Shown here in pieces: positions 1 to 7,696 of a stretch of DNA of 19,620 bases. The DNA comes from Candidatus Woesebacteria bacterium (GTDB taxonomy: Bacteria > Patescibacteriota > Microgenomatia > UBA8517 > UBA10165), in assembly GCA_002686465.1 (NCBI GenBank), contig NZCP01000056.1, forward strand, positions 1 through 19,620, written 5' to 3'. Within the stretch, counting starts at the first letter, position 1. The number at the start of each line of letters is the position of its first letter. Below the pieces are notes generated by a model. The model worked only from the letters and a program-made list of their open reading frames with translations. It did not search any database and had not been told where the DNA came from. The position numbers and the translations under genes are program-made.

Positions 1-95
1 GAACCTTCTTACTATACTAATAGCAAAAATCCTTTGTCAACCCCCATTTTATCTAGTCACAGCACAAGTTGTTGTTATTTGATCTACTTTGATAT

Positions 96-123
96 TTGAC
101 AAGAAGGAGGGCAAAGTTATAAG
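96..123 (+). promoter_or_regulatory. Strong sigma70-type promoter ahead of leuS
   Basis: A perfect -35 box TTGACA (96-101) lies 16 bases before TATAAG (118-123), a close match to the -10 consensus. Transcription would start near 130, giving a leader of about 350 nt before leuS. A purine-rich AGGAGG in the spacer looks like a Shine-Dalgarno site, but no ATG, GTG or TTG follows at a suitable distance, so I read it as spacer. A second, weaker candidate is TTTGAT (398-403), 16 nt, TATAAG (420-425), which would give a short leader. Confidence 0.6.
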
Positions 124-482
124 GATACTCTTTTCACGGAGTAATTCACGGAATTTACCCCCTAATTTTTAATGACCTAAAGAGATCAGAAAGTATCAGG
201 AGAACTCTTAAGCCTAGTTGGATATCTGTGATATATTTGCAAGATTCCTGGAAATTAAAAACCTATAGCTTAAGGCTGGGGTTTTTCCTCTCTTTTCACG
301 CAACCAATTTTAAAGGTGTCATCTCTCCGTGCCCGCTAAGTCCTCCAAATTTTGAAAGGAACAAAAATAGCGACAAATTGTGGGCTCTGCCAACAAGTTT
401 GATGTTTGATTTGGCTCGATATAAGGATGAGTTTTCGATCGGTGTTTCGACTGTTCTTTAAAGAGAGGTTTTATGTTGCCAA
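124..482 (+). other. Gene-free leuS leader region
   Basis: I see no convincing gene in this stretch. It holds two direct copies of TTCACGGA (near 134 and 147) and a 31-nt segment (177-207) that matches 25 of 31 bases at 11398-11428 upstream of mreB. It also holds a terminator-like hairpin at 257-286 and a weak second promoter near 398-425. A GTG-started reading frame at 228-461 is probably not a gene. Its first 22 codons, which run across the hairpin, contain several Leu codons (TTG, TTA, TTA, CTG, CTC). The T-box specifier consensus TGGNACCGCG was not found. The long leader plus hairpin before an aminoacyl-tRNA synthetase suggests attenuation, but this is inference. Confidence 0.45.
257..286 (+). 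terminator. Terminator-like hairpin in the leuS leader
   Basis: AAAAACC (257-263) pairs perfectly with GGTTTTT (280-286), and AGC (267-269) can pair with GCT (275-277) inside. The pyrimidine-rich tail CCTCTCTTTT follows. The 3' arm plus tail resembles an intrinsic terminator, although the T run lies mostly inside the stem. Its place between the strong promoter and leuS fits an attenuator. No gene that it would terminate is visible to the left in this window. Confidence 0.4.
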
Positions 483-3107
483 ATGAGGCATGTTGGTCTA
501 AAATGGGTTATGGCAGCCCAATTTGCTTACAAACACTCTGCGATCGAGAAGAAATGGCAGAAGAGGTGGAGGAAAGAGAAGACGTTCTCTCCCGATATAG
601 CAAAAGCGAAAAAACCCTATTACAACCTCATGATGTTTCCGTATCCTTCGGCCGAAGGAATGCATGTTGGGAATATGTATGCATTTACCGGAGCCGATAT
701 TTGGGGTAGATATCAAAGGATGCGGGGATTCGACGTCTTTGAGCCCATGGGATTAGATGGCTTTGGAATTCACTCCGAAAATTACGCGATTCGCATTGGG
801 GAGCATCCGACCGCGGTCTCCAAGAGAACACAAAAAAGGTTTTATGAGCAGCTTGAAAGGGCTGGAGGCAGCTTTGATTGGACTCGAACCCTGGAAACCT
901 ATGATCCTGCCTACTACAAGTGGACACAGTGGGTTTTTGTCCAAATGTTTAAGAAGGGGTTGGCTTACCGAAAGAAGGCACAAGTTAACTGGTGTCCGTC
1001 TTGCAAGACCGTTTTGGCTGATGAGCAGGTTATAAACGAGGAATGCGAGAGGTGTAATACAAAGGTTGTTGATCGTGAGCTCGAGCAATGGTTCTTTAAG
1101 ATCACGGATTATGCCGATCGTCTACTTAATAATCTAGACAAGATCGATTGGTCAGAGAAGGTTAAGATTGCACAAAGGAATTGGATAGGGCGTTCCCAGG
1201 GGGTTTTGATTCAATTTAGCTTAGCGGGTCCTGTCGGGAGCTCGTCCCGCTCGACGTCCTCGCTGTCCGCTGCGGGCACTCAGCGGGACCCCCTCCGCTC
1301 CCGCCACCCGCAAGATTATGTAGAGATTTTTGGTACTCGACCAGATACGATTTTTGGAACCACCTTCCTTGTTTTGGCTCCAGAACATCCCCTCTCCTTA
1401 GAAATCTCGACTAGAGGACAGATTCAAAAGGTAAAACAATATATCAAAACCTCTCAGAAAAAGAGCAATGAAGAAAGGATGGCTAAGGCCAGAGGAAAGA
1501 CAGGCGTGTTTACTGGTGCCTACGCAGTCAATCCTTTCAACAATGAGAAAATCCCTATTTGGATTGCCGACTATGTCCTTTTGAGTTATGGAACAGGTGT
1601 AGTCATGGGTGTTCCTGCCCACGACCAGCGCGACTTTGAGTTTGCAAAAAAACACAAGCTACCAATTCGAGAGGTAATACGTTCTAAAGGGGAAAAATGG
1701 AATAGGAAACAAGCATTCGAGGGAGAAGGAGTGCTTGTGAATTCAGGCAAGTTTAGTGGTTTGTCGAGCAGAGAGGCTATTGAAAAGATATCAAACCATG
1801 CTCAGAAGAATCGTATTGGCCAGAGAAAAGTACAGTACCATCTTCGTGACTGGCTAATCTCTCGCCAAAGATACTGGGGTCCGCCGATACCTATGATTTA
1901 CTGCGAGAAATGTGCCAAGGGGGGCAAGGGAGAACATAAGGGTATGGCCGGCTGGTATCCAGTCCCGGAAAAGGATTTACCGGTGAAGCTTCCCCATATT
2001 AAGAATTATCAGCCAAAAGGGGCAGGAGAATCTCCTCTGGCCTTGGATAAGACGTGGGTAAAAGTAGCTTGTCCTGAGTGCCAATCTGTGGCCAGACGCG
2101 AGACAGATGTTTCTGACACGTTCTTAGACAGTGCCTGGTATTATTTGCGCTATCCAAACATTGGGAAGAAAGACGATGCGATTCCATGGAATCGGCAAGT
2201 TACAAAAAAGTGGCTGCCTGTGAATATGTATATCGGAGGTGCTGAGCATGCAGTTTTACACCTGATGTACTCAAGGTTCTTGGCAATGGCTTTCCATGAC
2301 TGGGGATTAATTGATTTTGAGGAACCATTCACTCGCTTTTACGCACACGGGTTGTTAATCAAAGACGGGGACAAGATGAGCAAAAGCAGAGGCAATGTTG
2401 TTGTTCCAGATACATATATTAAGAAACACGGTGCTGATACAGTAAGATCCTATTTTATGTTCTTAGGTCCTTTTGACCAGGGTGGAGACTTCAGAGATAC
2501 CGGTATTGCAGGTATGAACCGCTTTTATGGGCGAGTTTGGGATCTTGTGACAGGCACGCAAAACTTAATTTTGGATAATACAGGTGATGCTAAGGCAACC
2601 TATGTTCGGATTCATCAAGCAATCAAAAGAGTAACAGAGGATATGGAAAATCTCAGGTACAACAGGGCGATTGCAGGGATTATGGAGTACGTAAACTTCT
2701 TGCAAGATATGCGAGGTAAGGGTGTGCCAACCAAGGGTAAAATGCGCTGCACTGAGTGGGAGGAGGCGTTGCAGACATTGGTCAAGCTTGTTGCGCCCTT
2801 TGCGCCGCACATAGCTGAGGAGTTGTGGCAAAGCAACTGGGGTGGAAAGAAATTCGTCTCTGTCCATCTTCAGGCGTGGCCGGAGTTTTCTCCGGAGTTA
2901 ACTCTAGAGTTAACTCTAGAGATCCCGGTTCAGGTTAACGGCAAGCTTCGGGGGACAGTACGATTGGACAGGGAACAGGCCGGAAGCCAGAAGGCGGTTG
3001 AGAAGGAAGCACGAAAACTTGAGGGTGTATCGCGCCATCTAAAAGGTAAAAAAGGCAAAAAGGTTATTTTTGTGCCAGAGCGTCTTCTTAACTTTGTAGT
3101 TTCATAG
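483..3107 (+). CDS. leuS: Leucyl-tRNA synthetase (LeuRS)
   Basis: This cytoplasmic class Ia synthetase charges tRNA-Leu with leucine. The signature PYPSAEGMHVGN (about residues 53-64) is the HIGH-type motif, and KMSKS is at 631-635. Zinc-knuckle-like cysteines (CPSC...CERC, near 170-195) come before the CP1 editing domain. That domain shows TRPDTIFG and GTGVVMGVPAHDQRDFEF, so proofreading looks intact, although the first Thr of the usual TTRPDT is Gly. The leucine-specific region and C-terminal domain (VQVNGKLRG) are present and the end is natural. Length (874 aa) is near the family norm of 800-880, but about 30 residues (248-277) come from a GC-rich palindromic insert. GAGAGG near 463-468 supports the ATG at 483; the ATG at 510 (start MAAQFAYKHS) is a plausible alternative. 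It probably heads an operon with comEA 35 nt downstream. Confidence 0.97.
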   Translation: MRHVGLKWVMAAQFAYKHSAIEKKWQKRWRKEKTFSPDIAKAKKPYYNLMMFPYPSAEGMHVGNMYAFTGADIWGRYQRMRGFDVFEPMGLDGFGIHSENYAIRIGEHPTAVSKRTQKRFYEQLERAGGSFDWTRTLETYDPAYYKWTQWVFVQMFKKGLAYRKKAQVNWCPSCKTVLADEQVINEECERCNTKVVDRELEQWFFKITDYADRLLNNLDKIDWSEKVKIAQRNWIGRSQGVLIQFSLAGPVGSSSRSTSSLSAAGTQRDPLRSRHPQDYVEIFGTRPDTIFGTTFLVLAPEHPLSLEISTRGQIQKVKQYIKTSQKKSNEERMAKARGKTGVFTGAYAVNPFNNEKIPIWIADYVLLSYGTGVVMGVPAHDQRDFEFAKKHKLPIREVIRSKGEKWNRKQAFEGEGVLVNSGKFSGLSSREAIEKISNHAQKNRIGQRKVQYHLRDWLISRQRYWGPPIPMIYCEKCAKGGKGEHKGMAGWYPVPEKDLPVKLPHIKNYQPKGAGESPLALDKTWVKVACPECQSVARRETDVSDTFLDSAWYYLRYPNIGKKDDAIPWNRQVTKKWLPVNMYIGGAEHAVLHLMYSRFLAMAFHDWGLIDFEEPFTRFYAHGLLIKDGDKMSKSRGNVVVPDTYIKKHGADTVRSYFMFLGPFDQGGDFRDTGIAGMNRFYGRVWDLVTGTQNLILDNTGDAKATYVRIHQAIKRVTEDMENLRYNRAIAGIMEYVNFLQDMRGKGVPTKGKMRCTEWEEALQTLVKLVAPFAPHIAEELWQSNWGGKKFVSVHLQAWPEFSPELTLELTLEIPVQVNGKLRGTVRLDREQAGSQKAVEKEARKLEGVSRHLKGKKGKKVIFVPERLLNFVVS
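1224..1311. repeat. 88-bp GC-rich nested palindromic element read in frame within leuS
   Basis: Three nested inverted repeats are perfect: GCGGGT (1224-1229) with ACCCGC (1306-1311), CGGGAGC (1235-1241) with GCTCCCG (1297-1303), and GTCCCGCT (1244-1251) with AGCGGGAC (1282-1289). By count, 68 of 88 bases are G or C, far richer than the flanking leuS sequence. It is read as about 30 low-complexity residues rich in Ser, Arg, Pro and Gly, between the strand ending FSL and the conserved FGTRPDTIFG. Typical LeuRS proteins have a short turn of roughly 8 residues there. The form resembles the Rickettsia palindromic elements (RPE) that insert in frame into genes. No second copy is visible in this window. 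Confidence 0.75.
2895..2918 (+). repeat. Perfect 12-bp tandem duplication in leuS
   Basis: The unit GAGTTAACTCTA occurs twice back to back and is followed by GAG. It encodes ELTLELTLE in the linker before the C-terminal LeuRS domain. The unit is a multiple of three, so gain or loss keeps the frame. It is probably a recent slippage event of little consequence. Confidence 0.85.
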
Positions 3108-3142
3108 GTAAATAGTAAATTAAGAAATTAAGGAAATTCGAA

Positions 3143-3796
3143 ATGCCAGATCTCATCCTGCCCGAAGAGCACGACCAAAGGCCTTGGCAGGAAAGGCTTG
3201 AACAGTGGATTTTTGACAACAAAGGTACGCTTGTTGTTCTCCTTGTAGGTTTGATTCTTCTTGGGTTTGGGTTGTTTTTGTCGCGAAGCGGTGTATTTGA
3301 GGGTACGAAGGTAGAAATCTTGGAAGGTGGGCAGACCCGTCTCGCTGCGGACAGCGATCCGAGGCAGGGGCAGATAATAGTTGAGATAGCAGGAGCTGTA
3401 CAAAACCCAGGAGTGTATGAGCTTTTAGCAAGCGACAGAGTAGAGCGCTTGCTAATTGTGGCTGGAGGCCTTGCGGCTGATGCTAATAGGGAATGGGTAG
3501 AAAAAAACCTGAATCGAGCGGCAAAGATTATAGATGGCCAAAAGATTTATATTCCATATGTAGGCGAGGCTGCTGTTGCCCCAGTGAGTGGGGCAGAGGT
3601 GTCAGGAGTCGCATCGAGCATGATTAATATAAATACAGGCACAGCAAGCGAGCTCGATAGCCTTTGGGGAATAGGCCCAGCGCGTGCACAGAGCATAATC
3701 GAGAGCCGGCCATACTCTTCGGTCGAGGAGTTGTTAGCTAAGAAGGTGATCCCTTCGAATGTCTATGAGCGCATTAAAGACAAAGTAGCGCCTTAG
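3143..3796 (+). CDS. comEA: ComEA-like DNA-uptake protein (SLBB + helix-hairpin-helix)
   Basis: This is a membrane-anchored double-stranded DNA receptor for natural transformation. The 217 residues show a charged N-terminus, one membrane segment (about 28-48, rich in Leu, Val and Gly), an SLBB domain (about 72-143, with VEIAGAVQNPGVY and a later YIP), and a C-terminal helix-hairpin-helix pair (about 162-216, ININTGTASELDSLWGIGPARA). ComEA proteins usually have this order with the HhH outside the membrane. AGGA at 3131-3134, 8 nt before the ATG, is a clear ribosome binding site. It lies 35 nt after leuS and upstream of the two comEC pieces, which supports a competence operon. The protein is complete. 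Confidence 0.93.
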   Translation: MPDLILPEEHDQRPWQERLEQWIFDNKGTLVVLLVGLILLGFGLFLSRSGVFEGTKVEILEGGQTRLAADSDPRQGQIIVEIAGAVQNPGVYELLASDRVERLLIVAGGLAADANREWVEKNLNRAAKIIDGQKIYIPYVGEAAVAPVSGAEVSGVASSMININTGTASELDSLWGIGPARAQSIIESRPYSSVEELLAKKVIPSNVYERIKDKVAP

Positions 3797-3934
3797 AAAT
3801 AGCACGCTTTGCTCGGCAATGATTTCTCGGAAACGCGGTCAGCCGTTTGGTGGTAAAGTGAATATTGGTATCCAGCTGCCGCTGCAGGTCTCGACAAGCA
3901 CCAAATATTTTCCTTAAAAGAAGTTTTCTTAGGC

Positions 3935-5074
3935 TTGTCTGCGACAGCTTTCTCGAAATTATTGCCTCGCGCGTGCCTAAGAGAAATGAAGTTGTTATTG
4001 ATTTTATTAGCATTGTCCGCCGTCTTCTATTTGATCCGTTTAGATGTAGTTAGACCGGGTTTTGAGGAAGGAGACAAAATCCGGACGACTGGTCGATTAT
4101 CCGAAGAACCACTCTTAATTGAGGGTCGTCAGAGAATAGTTTTAGGTCAAATTCGTGCCTATATAGACCGATTTCCAGAATATCACTATGGTGATAAGGT
4201 TGTGGTTGAAGGGGAAGTAGCACTCGGAAAGGCGGGGTGGTACCTTAAAGACCCATCTGTTGAAAAAAAAGAAGAAGGAGCGCCAAATTTTCTGCAAAAT
4301 CTCCGTCAGAAAATTTTAGGGCTCTATAGTCAGTATTTACCAGAACCCCACAATGCACTCTTATCCGGGATTGTTTTGGGTACAAAATCCAGCCTTGATT
4401 CTTCATTTTTTGAGGCATTGCGTAAAACTGGTACTCTACACGTTGTTGTGGCATCTGGTGCCAATATTGCCCTCTTTGCCGGTAGTCTTTTGAACGGTAT
4501 TGCTGTTTTGATAGGGAGAAGGCGCGCAATAGTACCAACTTTGTTAGCAGTCTGGGTGTATGTTCTGCTAGTTGGATGGCAGCCGCCAATTGTCCGGGCA
4601 GGAATTATGGGTAGTATTGCTTTTGCTGCCCAAGCCTATGGGAGAGAGCTTGATGCCTGGCGGGCGCTTCTGGCTTCTGCTGTTATTTTGCTTTTGGTAC
4701 AACCTCTATGGCTATTTGACGTAGGATTCCAACTCTCTTTTGCGGCTACCGCGGGTATTTTGGCCTTCACAAGTCCTCTTAGCAGACTGTTTAGAATATT
4801 GCCAAGAGTCTTTCGGGAAAGCTTGGCGACTACAACTGCCGCCCAGATTGCTGTTTCTCCGATATTGTTTTTTACCTTTGGGCAAATATCACTCCTATCG
4901 CCAATTGTTAACGCACTTATTCTCTGGACTGTACCAGCAATTATGGCTGGTGGAGGAGTGATTGCGATCGTAGGACTTGTCTGGGAACCGATAGGGCAAG
5001 CGGTCGCATGGCTAATCTATCTTCCTTTGGCATATTTTGTTGAAGTAGTAAAGTTGTTTTCGAAGGTAACATGA
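3935..5074 (+). CDS. comEC: ComEC channel half: DUF4131-like plus Competence membrane domain
   Basis: This is the membrane channel through which one DNA strand enters during transformation. After the first hydrophobic helix (about 19-35) comes an OB-like soluble region (about 38-110) and then the Competence domain. Family hallmarks are HVVVASGANIALF (from about 169), VRAGIMG, and a long run of hydrophobic helices to the end. The protein stops after the membrane part, whereas most bacterial ComEC proteins run on into a metallo-beta-lactamase domain. That domain is the next gene, overlapping by 4 nt (ATGA). The start is uncertain: TTG at 3935 or ATG at 3986 (MKLLLILLAL). The frame is open upstream to 3857 without an obvious start. 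The 138-nt gap after comEA has no recognised signal. Confidence 0.88.
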   Translation: MSATAFSKLLPRACLREMKLLLILLALSAVFYLIRLDVVRPGFEEGDKIRTTGRLSEEPLLIEGRQRIVLGQIRAYIDRFPEYHYGDKVVVEGEVALGKAGWYLKDPSVEKKEEGAPNFLQNLRQKILGLYSQYLPEPHNALLSGIVLGTKSSLDSSFFEALRKTGTLHVVVASGANIALFAGSLLNGIAVLIGRRRAIVPTLLAVWVYVLLVGWQPPIVRAGIMGSIAFAAQAYGRELDAWRALLASAVILLLVQPLWLFDVGFQLSFAATAGILAFTSPLSRLFRILPRVFRESLATTTAAQIAVSPILFFTFGQISLLSPIVNALILWTVPAIMAGGGVIAIVGLVWEPIGQAVAWLIYLPLAYFVEVVKLFSKVT

Positions 5075-5985
5075 TGCCCAAGCTTTGGCGCTACATTCTA
5101 ATCTTGTTGACGGCTGCAGTTTTGTTAGTCTTCCTGGCCACATTTTCCTTGACTGATAGCCGTCTGCATCTGGTTTTTTGTGACGTGGGGCAGGGGGACG
5201 CAACCTTGATTTATAGGGGATCAACTCAAGTTTTAGTAGATGGTGGGCCTGATCGAAGTGTGCTGAGCTGTCTATCGAATCACATGCCTTTCTGGGATAG
5301 AAAAATAGAACTGGTAGTTTTGACTCACGCAGATAGTGACCATTACGGAGGACTAGTGGATGTAGTCAGAAGATATCAAATTGGATCATTTGTAACTTCT
5401 GGGGTTGGGAAAGAGAGCGTGGGATTTAAAACGCTGGCTGAAGAAATTTCTATGCGAGACATTAAAGTCTTGGAAGTTCAGGAGGGCGATGGGCTAAAGT
5501 TAGGTAGCACGGTCCTTGGCACAGTCTGGCCAAGCCAAGCATGGGTAGCTCGCGCAGAGCGATCCGAGATAGCAGGCGATGTTTTGGGTGTTGCGACGAC
5601 CAGCGAGTCACCAAATGAGTTTTCGATTGTCCTGGGTCTGTCCTATGGCGAATTTGATGCACTCTTGACAGGGGACATACAACCGCCAGTGACAGATTTA
5701 GTTGCGGATAAGGTGGGCCCGTCTTCGTCCGCCATTGGCGAGACTACGCCGAGGCGTTGGGAAGTGTTAAAGGTCCCACATCATGGATCAAAAAATGGAT
5801 TGACTCAAGAGTTGCTCGATACGGTGCAGCCAAACTTAGCTGTGATCTCTGTTGGCGAGAAAAACAGGTACGGCCATCCACATAAGAGTGTATTGGAAAT
5901 GCTCGAAGGTTTTAGGGTTGTCAGAACAGATCAGGACGGAGAGATAGAAATTGTTACTGATGGGAGAGTGTGGGAAATAAGATAA
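5071..5985 (+). CDS. ComEC metallo-beta-lactamase half
   Basis: This matches the C-terminal nuclease-like domain of ComEC/Rec2, encoded as a separate protein. Residues 7-25 form a membrane anchor. The metallo-beta-lactamase fold follows with DVGQGDATLI, DGGPD, the zinc motif HADSDH (86-91), LLTGDI, VPHHGSKNG (His 237-238) and a final GHPH, so the metal ligands look intact. In Gram-positive models this domain is thought to degrade the non-transported strand. ATG at 5071 overlaps the comEC stop; ATG at 5074 fits GAAGG (5062-5066) better. Translational coupling suggests equimolar production and assembly with the channel half. A separate DNA-internalisation hydrolase is less likely given the adjacency. 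Confidence 0.9.
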   Translation: MMPKLWRYILILLTAAVLLVFLATFSLTDSRLHLVFCDVGQGDATLIYRGSTQVLVDGGPDRSVLSCLSNHMPFWDRKIELVVLTHADSDHYGGLVDVVRRYQIGSFVTSGVGKESVGFKTLAEEISMRDIKVLEVQEGDGLKLGSTVLGTVWPSQAWVARAERSEIAGDVLGVATTSESPNEFSIVLGLSYGEFDALLTGDIQPPVTDLVADKVGPSSSAIGETTPRRWEVLKVPHHGSKNGLTQELLDTVQPNLAVISVGEKNRYGHPHKSVLEMLEGFRVVRTDQDGEIEIVTDGRVWEIR

Positions 5986-5986
5986 G

Positions 5987-6015
5987 TTGTCTGTTTGGGG
6001 GGGAGAGTGTAGAAT
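5987..6015 (+). promoter_or_regulatory. Promoter for a leaderless argS mRNA
   Basis: TTGTCT (5987-5992), a 17-nt spacer containing a run of seven G, and TAGAAT (6010-6015). The usual start site 7 nt after the -10 box falls on the A of the argS ATG at 6022. No Shine-Dalgarno site is present. The transcript is therefore predicted to be leaderless. Confidence 0.6.
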
Positions 6016-6021
6016 TGGGAT

Positions 6022-7695
6022 ATGAAAGACCAAATTATTAAAGCATTACACAAAGCTTCTGGAGTAAAAGATGTTCAGCTTGAGCATCCAACTGAGGCTG
6101 AACATGGTGACTACAGCTCAAATGTTGCTCTCGTTGCTGCTAACAAAGGCAAGAACCCCAAGGATCGGGCCTCCGAGATAGTTAAAAAGCTCCAGGAAGA
6201 CAAAGACTTGGAGGGAATGGTAGATAAAATTGAGGTTGCAGGACCAGGATTCATTAATTTCTGGCTTGCTAACGATGTACTTGGCAAAGAACTACAACTA
6301 GCGCTAAAGAACGGCGAGCGCTATGGAAAGAGCAAATCCGAGGTTGGGAAAAAGGTAATTGTTGAGTATACCGACCCAAATCCTTTTAAGGTATTCCATA
6401 TCGGCCATCTTTTCAGCAATAGTGTTGGAGAGGCATTGAGCCGTTTGTTTGAAGCAGGAGGTGCCCAAGTCAAAAGAGCGAACTATCAAGGGGATGTTGG
6501 GGTTCACACTGCCAAAGCAATTTGGGGGATTCAAAAAATGGGTGGTCTTGGAAAAGCTGGAAAAAGTCTTGCCCAAAGGGTGAAGTTTTTGTCCGATGCC
6601 TATGTTATGGGGAATGAAGCTTACGAGAAGGGTGGGGAGGTAAAGTCCGCGATTGAAGAGATTAACAAGAAGCTGTACGGGGGAGATCAGGAATTGGTTA
6701 AAATATGGAAAGAGGGAAAAGAATGGAGCCTCGATCAATTTGAGGTGATTTATAAAAGGTTAGGAACCAAGTTTGATTTTTATTATTTCGAGAGTGAGGT
6801 TGGAAAGGACGGACTTGAGCTGGTTAAAGACAATCTCAAGAAGGGGATCTTTAAGGAGGATCAGGGAGCTGTCATCTTCCCAGGAGAGGCCCACGGGCTT
6901 CATAATCGAGTTTTTGTTAGCTCACAAGGTTTGCCTACATATGAAGCAAAAGAGCTTGGTCTTGCGCCGAAAAAATATAAGGATTTTCCCTACGATTTAT
7001 CGATTATTGTTACTGGCAGTGAAATTACCGAATACTTCAAGGTTCTACTTAAAGCTCTAGAAAAAGTTAATCCTAAGCTTGCCGAGAAAACCAAACATGT
7101 GCCTCATGGCATGGTGCGGGTTCCAGGCGGTAAAATGTCTAGCCGAACAGGAGATGTGTTGGGAGGAGAATGGTTGTTAGACGAGGCTAAAAAGAGATTG
7201 CAGAAGTCATACAAGATGAGCGACGAGGTTGCGGAACAAGTTGCAGTTTCTGCTGTAAAGTATGCACTTTTAAAGTCGGGGATAGGTAAGGATGTTGTAT
7301 TTGATTTTGATACCTCTTTGAGCTTCGAAGGAGACTCAGGTCCGTATCTTCAGTATACGCACGCGCGTACGCAAAGTGTCCTCGCAAAGTCAAAAGTCAA
7401 AAGTCAAAAGTCAAAAGTGGGGAAGGTAAACTCAGAAGAGGCGACTGTGCTACGAACGTTTTATAAATTCCCTGAGGTAGTTGCTGAATCAGCAAGTAAG
7501 TTAGCACCGAATGTACTCTGTACTTTCCTTTATGATTTGGCAACAAAGTATAACAGACTGTATAATACACATAGGATTTTGGAGGCAGAATCGGAAGAGG
7601 CAAAGGCCCTTAGGCTTGCAATAACCAAGGTAACTGGTAATATACTAAAGGTCGGACTTGATCTCCTTGGAATCAAAGCGCCCCGAAAAATGTAG
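6022..7695 (+). CDS. argS: Arginyl-tRNA synthetase (ArgRS)
   Basis: This class Ia synthetase charges tRNA-Arg in the cytoplasm. An N-terminal tRNA-binding (Add-1) domain covers about 1-95 and includes HGDYSSNVAL and GPGFINFWL. The catalytic domain has HIGH at 126-129 (DPNPFKVFHIGHLFSN) and a KMSKS-type KMSSRTGDV from 371. The DALR anticodon domain begins near 430 (GDSGPYLQYTHART) and ends naturally with GLDLLGIKAPRKM. At 557 aa it is of normal length. Four copies of a 7-bp repeat (7389-7416) encode a Lys/Ser-rich insert at about 456-466 in the DALR domain. It starts a tight operon with the M16 protease (1 nt gap) and ndk, and two tRNA-Arg-like genes lie downstream. Confidence 0.96.
   Translation: MKDQIIKALHKASGVKDVQLEHPTEAEHGDYSSNVALVAANKGKNPKDRASEIVKKLQEDKDLEGMVDKIEVAGPGFINFWLANDVLGKELQLALKNGERYGKSKSEVGKKVIVEYTDPNPFKVFHIGHLFSNSVGEALSRLFEAGGAQVKRANYQGDVGVHTAKAIWGIQKMGGLGKAGKSLAQRVKFLSDAYVMGNEAYEKGGEVKSAIEEINKKLYGGDQELVKIWKEGKEWSLDQFEVIYKRLGTKFDFYYFESEVGKDGLELVKDNLKKGIFKEDQGAVIFPGEAHGLHNRVFVSSQGLPTYEAKELGLAPKKYKDFPYDLSIIVTGSEITEYFKVLLKALEKVNPKLAEKTKHVPHGMVRVPGGKMSSRTGDVLGGEWLLDEAKKRLQKSYKMSDEVAEQVAVSAVKYALLKSGIGKDVVFDFDTSLSFEGDSGPYLQYTHARTQSVLAKSKVKSQKSKVGKVNSEEATVLRTFYKFPEVVAESASKLAPNVLCTFLYDLATKYNRLYNTHRILEAESEEAKALRLAITKVTGNILKVGLDLLGIKAPRKM
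7389..7416 (+). repeat. 7-bp tandem repeat, four copies, inside argS
   Basis: GTCAAAA is repeated four times without a mismatch, flanked by partial copies. It is read as KSKVKSQKSKVG in the anticodon-binding domain. The unit is not a multiple of three, so losing or gaining one copy would shift the argS frame. Heptamer repeats of this kind are known from cyanobacterial genomes; a relationship is not implied. Confidence 0.9.
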
Positions 7696-7696
7696 A

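Noticed and set aside
228..461. A 77-codon reading frame in the leuS leader
   Set aside because: GTG start without a good ribosome binding site, no domain, unusual composition, and it overlaps a hairpin and a promoter-like stretch. Only its Leu-rich beginning was kept as a weak hint.
124..482. T-box riboswitch before leuS
   Set aside because: The conserved TGGNACCGCG-type antiterminator bulge and the stem I features were not found.
5072..5074. Reassigned TGA codon joining the two comEC pieces
   Set aside because: The downstream gene is in another reading frame, so reading through TGA would not join them. TGA also ends other genes here, such as the one at 15858.
7389..7416. CRISPR array
   Set aside because: The repeats are 7 bp with no spacers. 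No CRISPR array is visible anywhere in the window, despite the Cas2-like gene.
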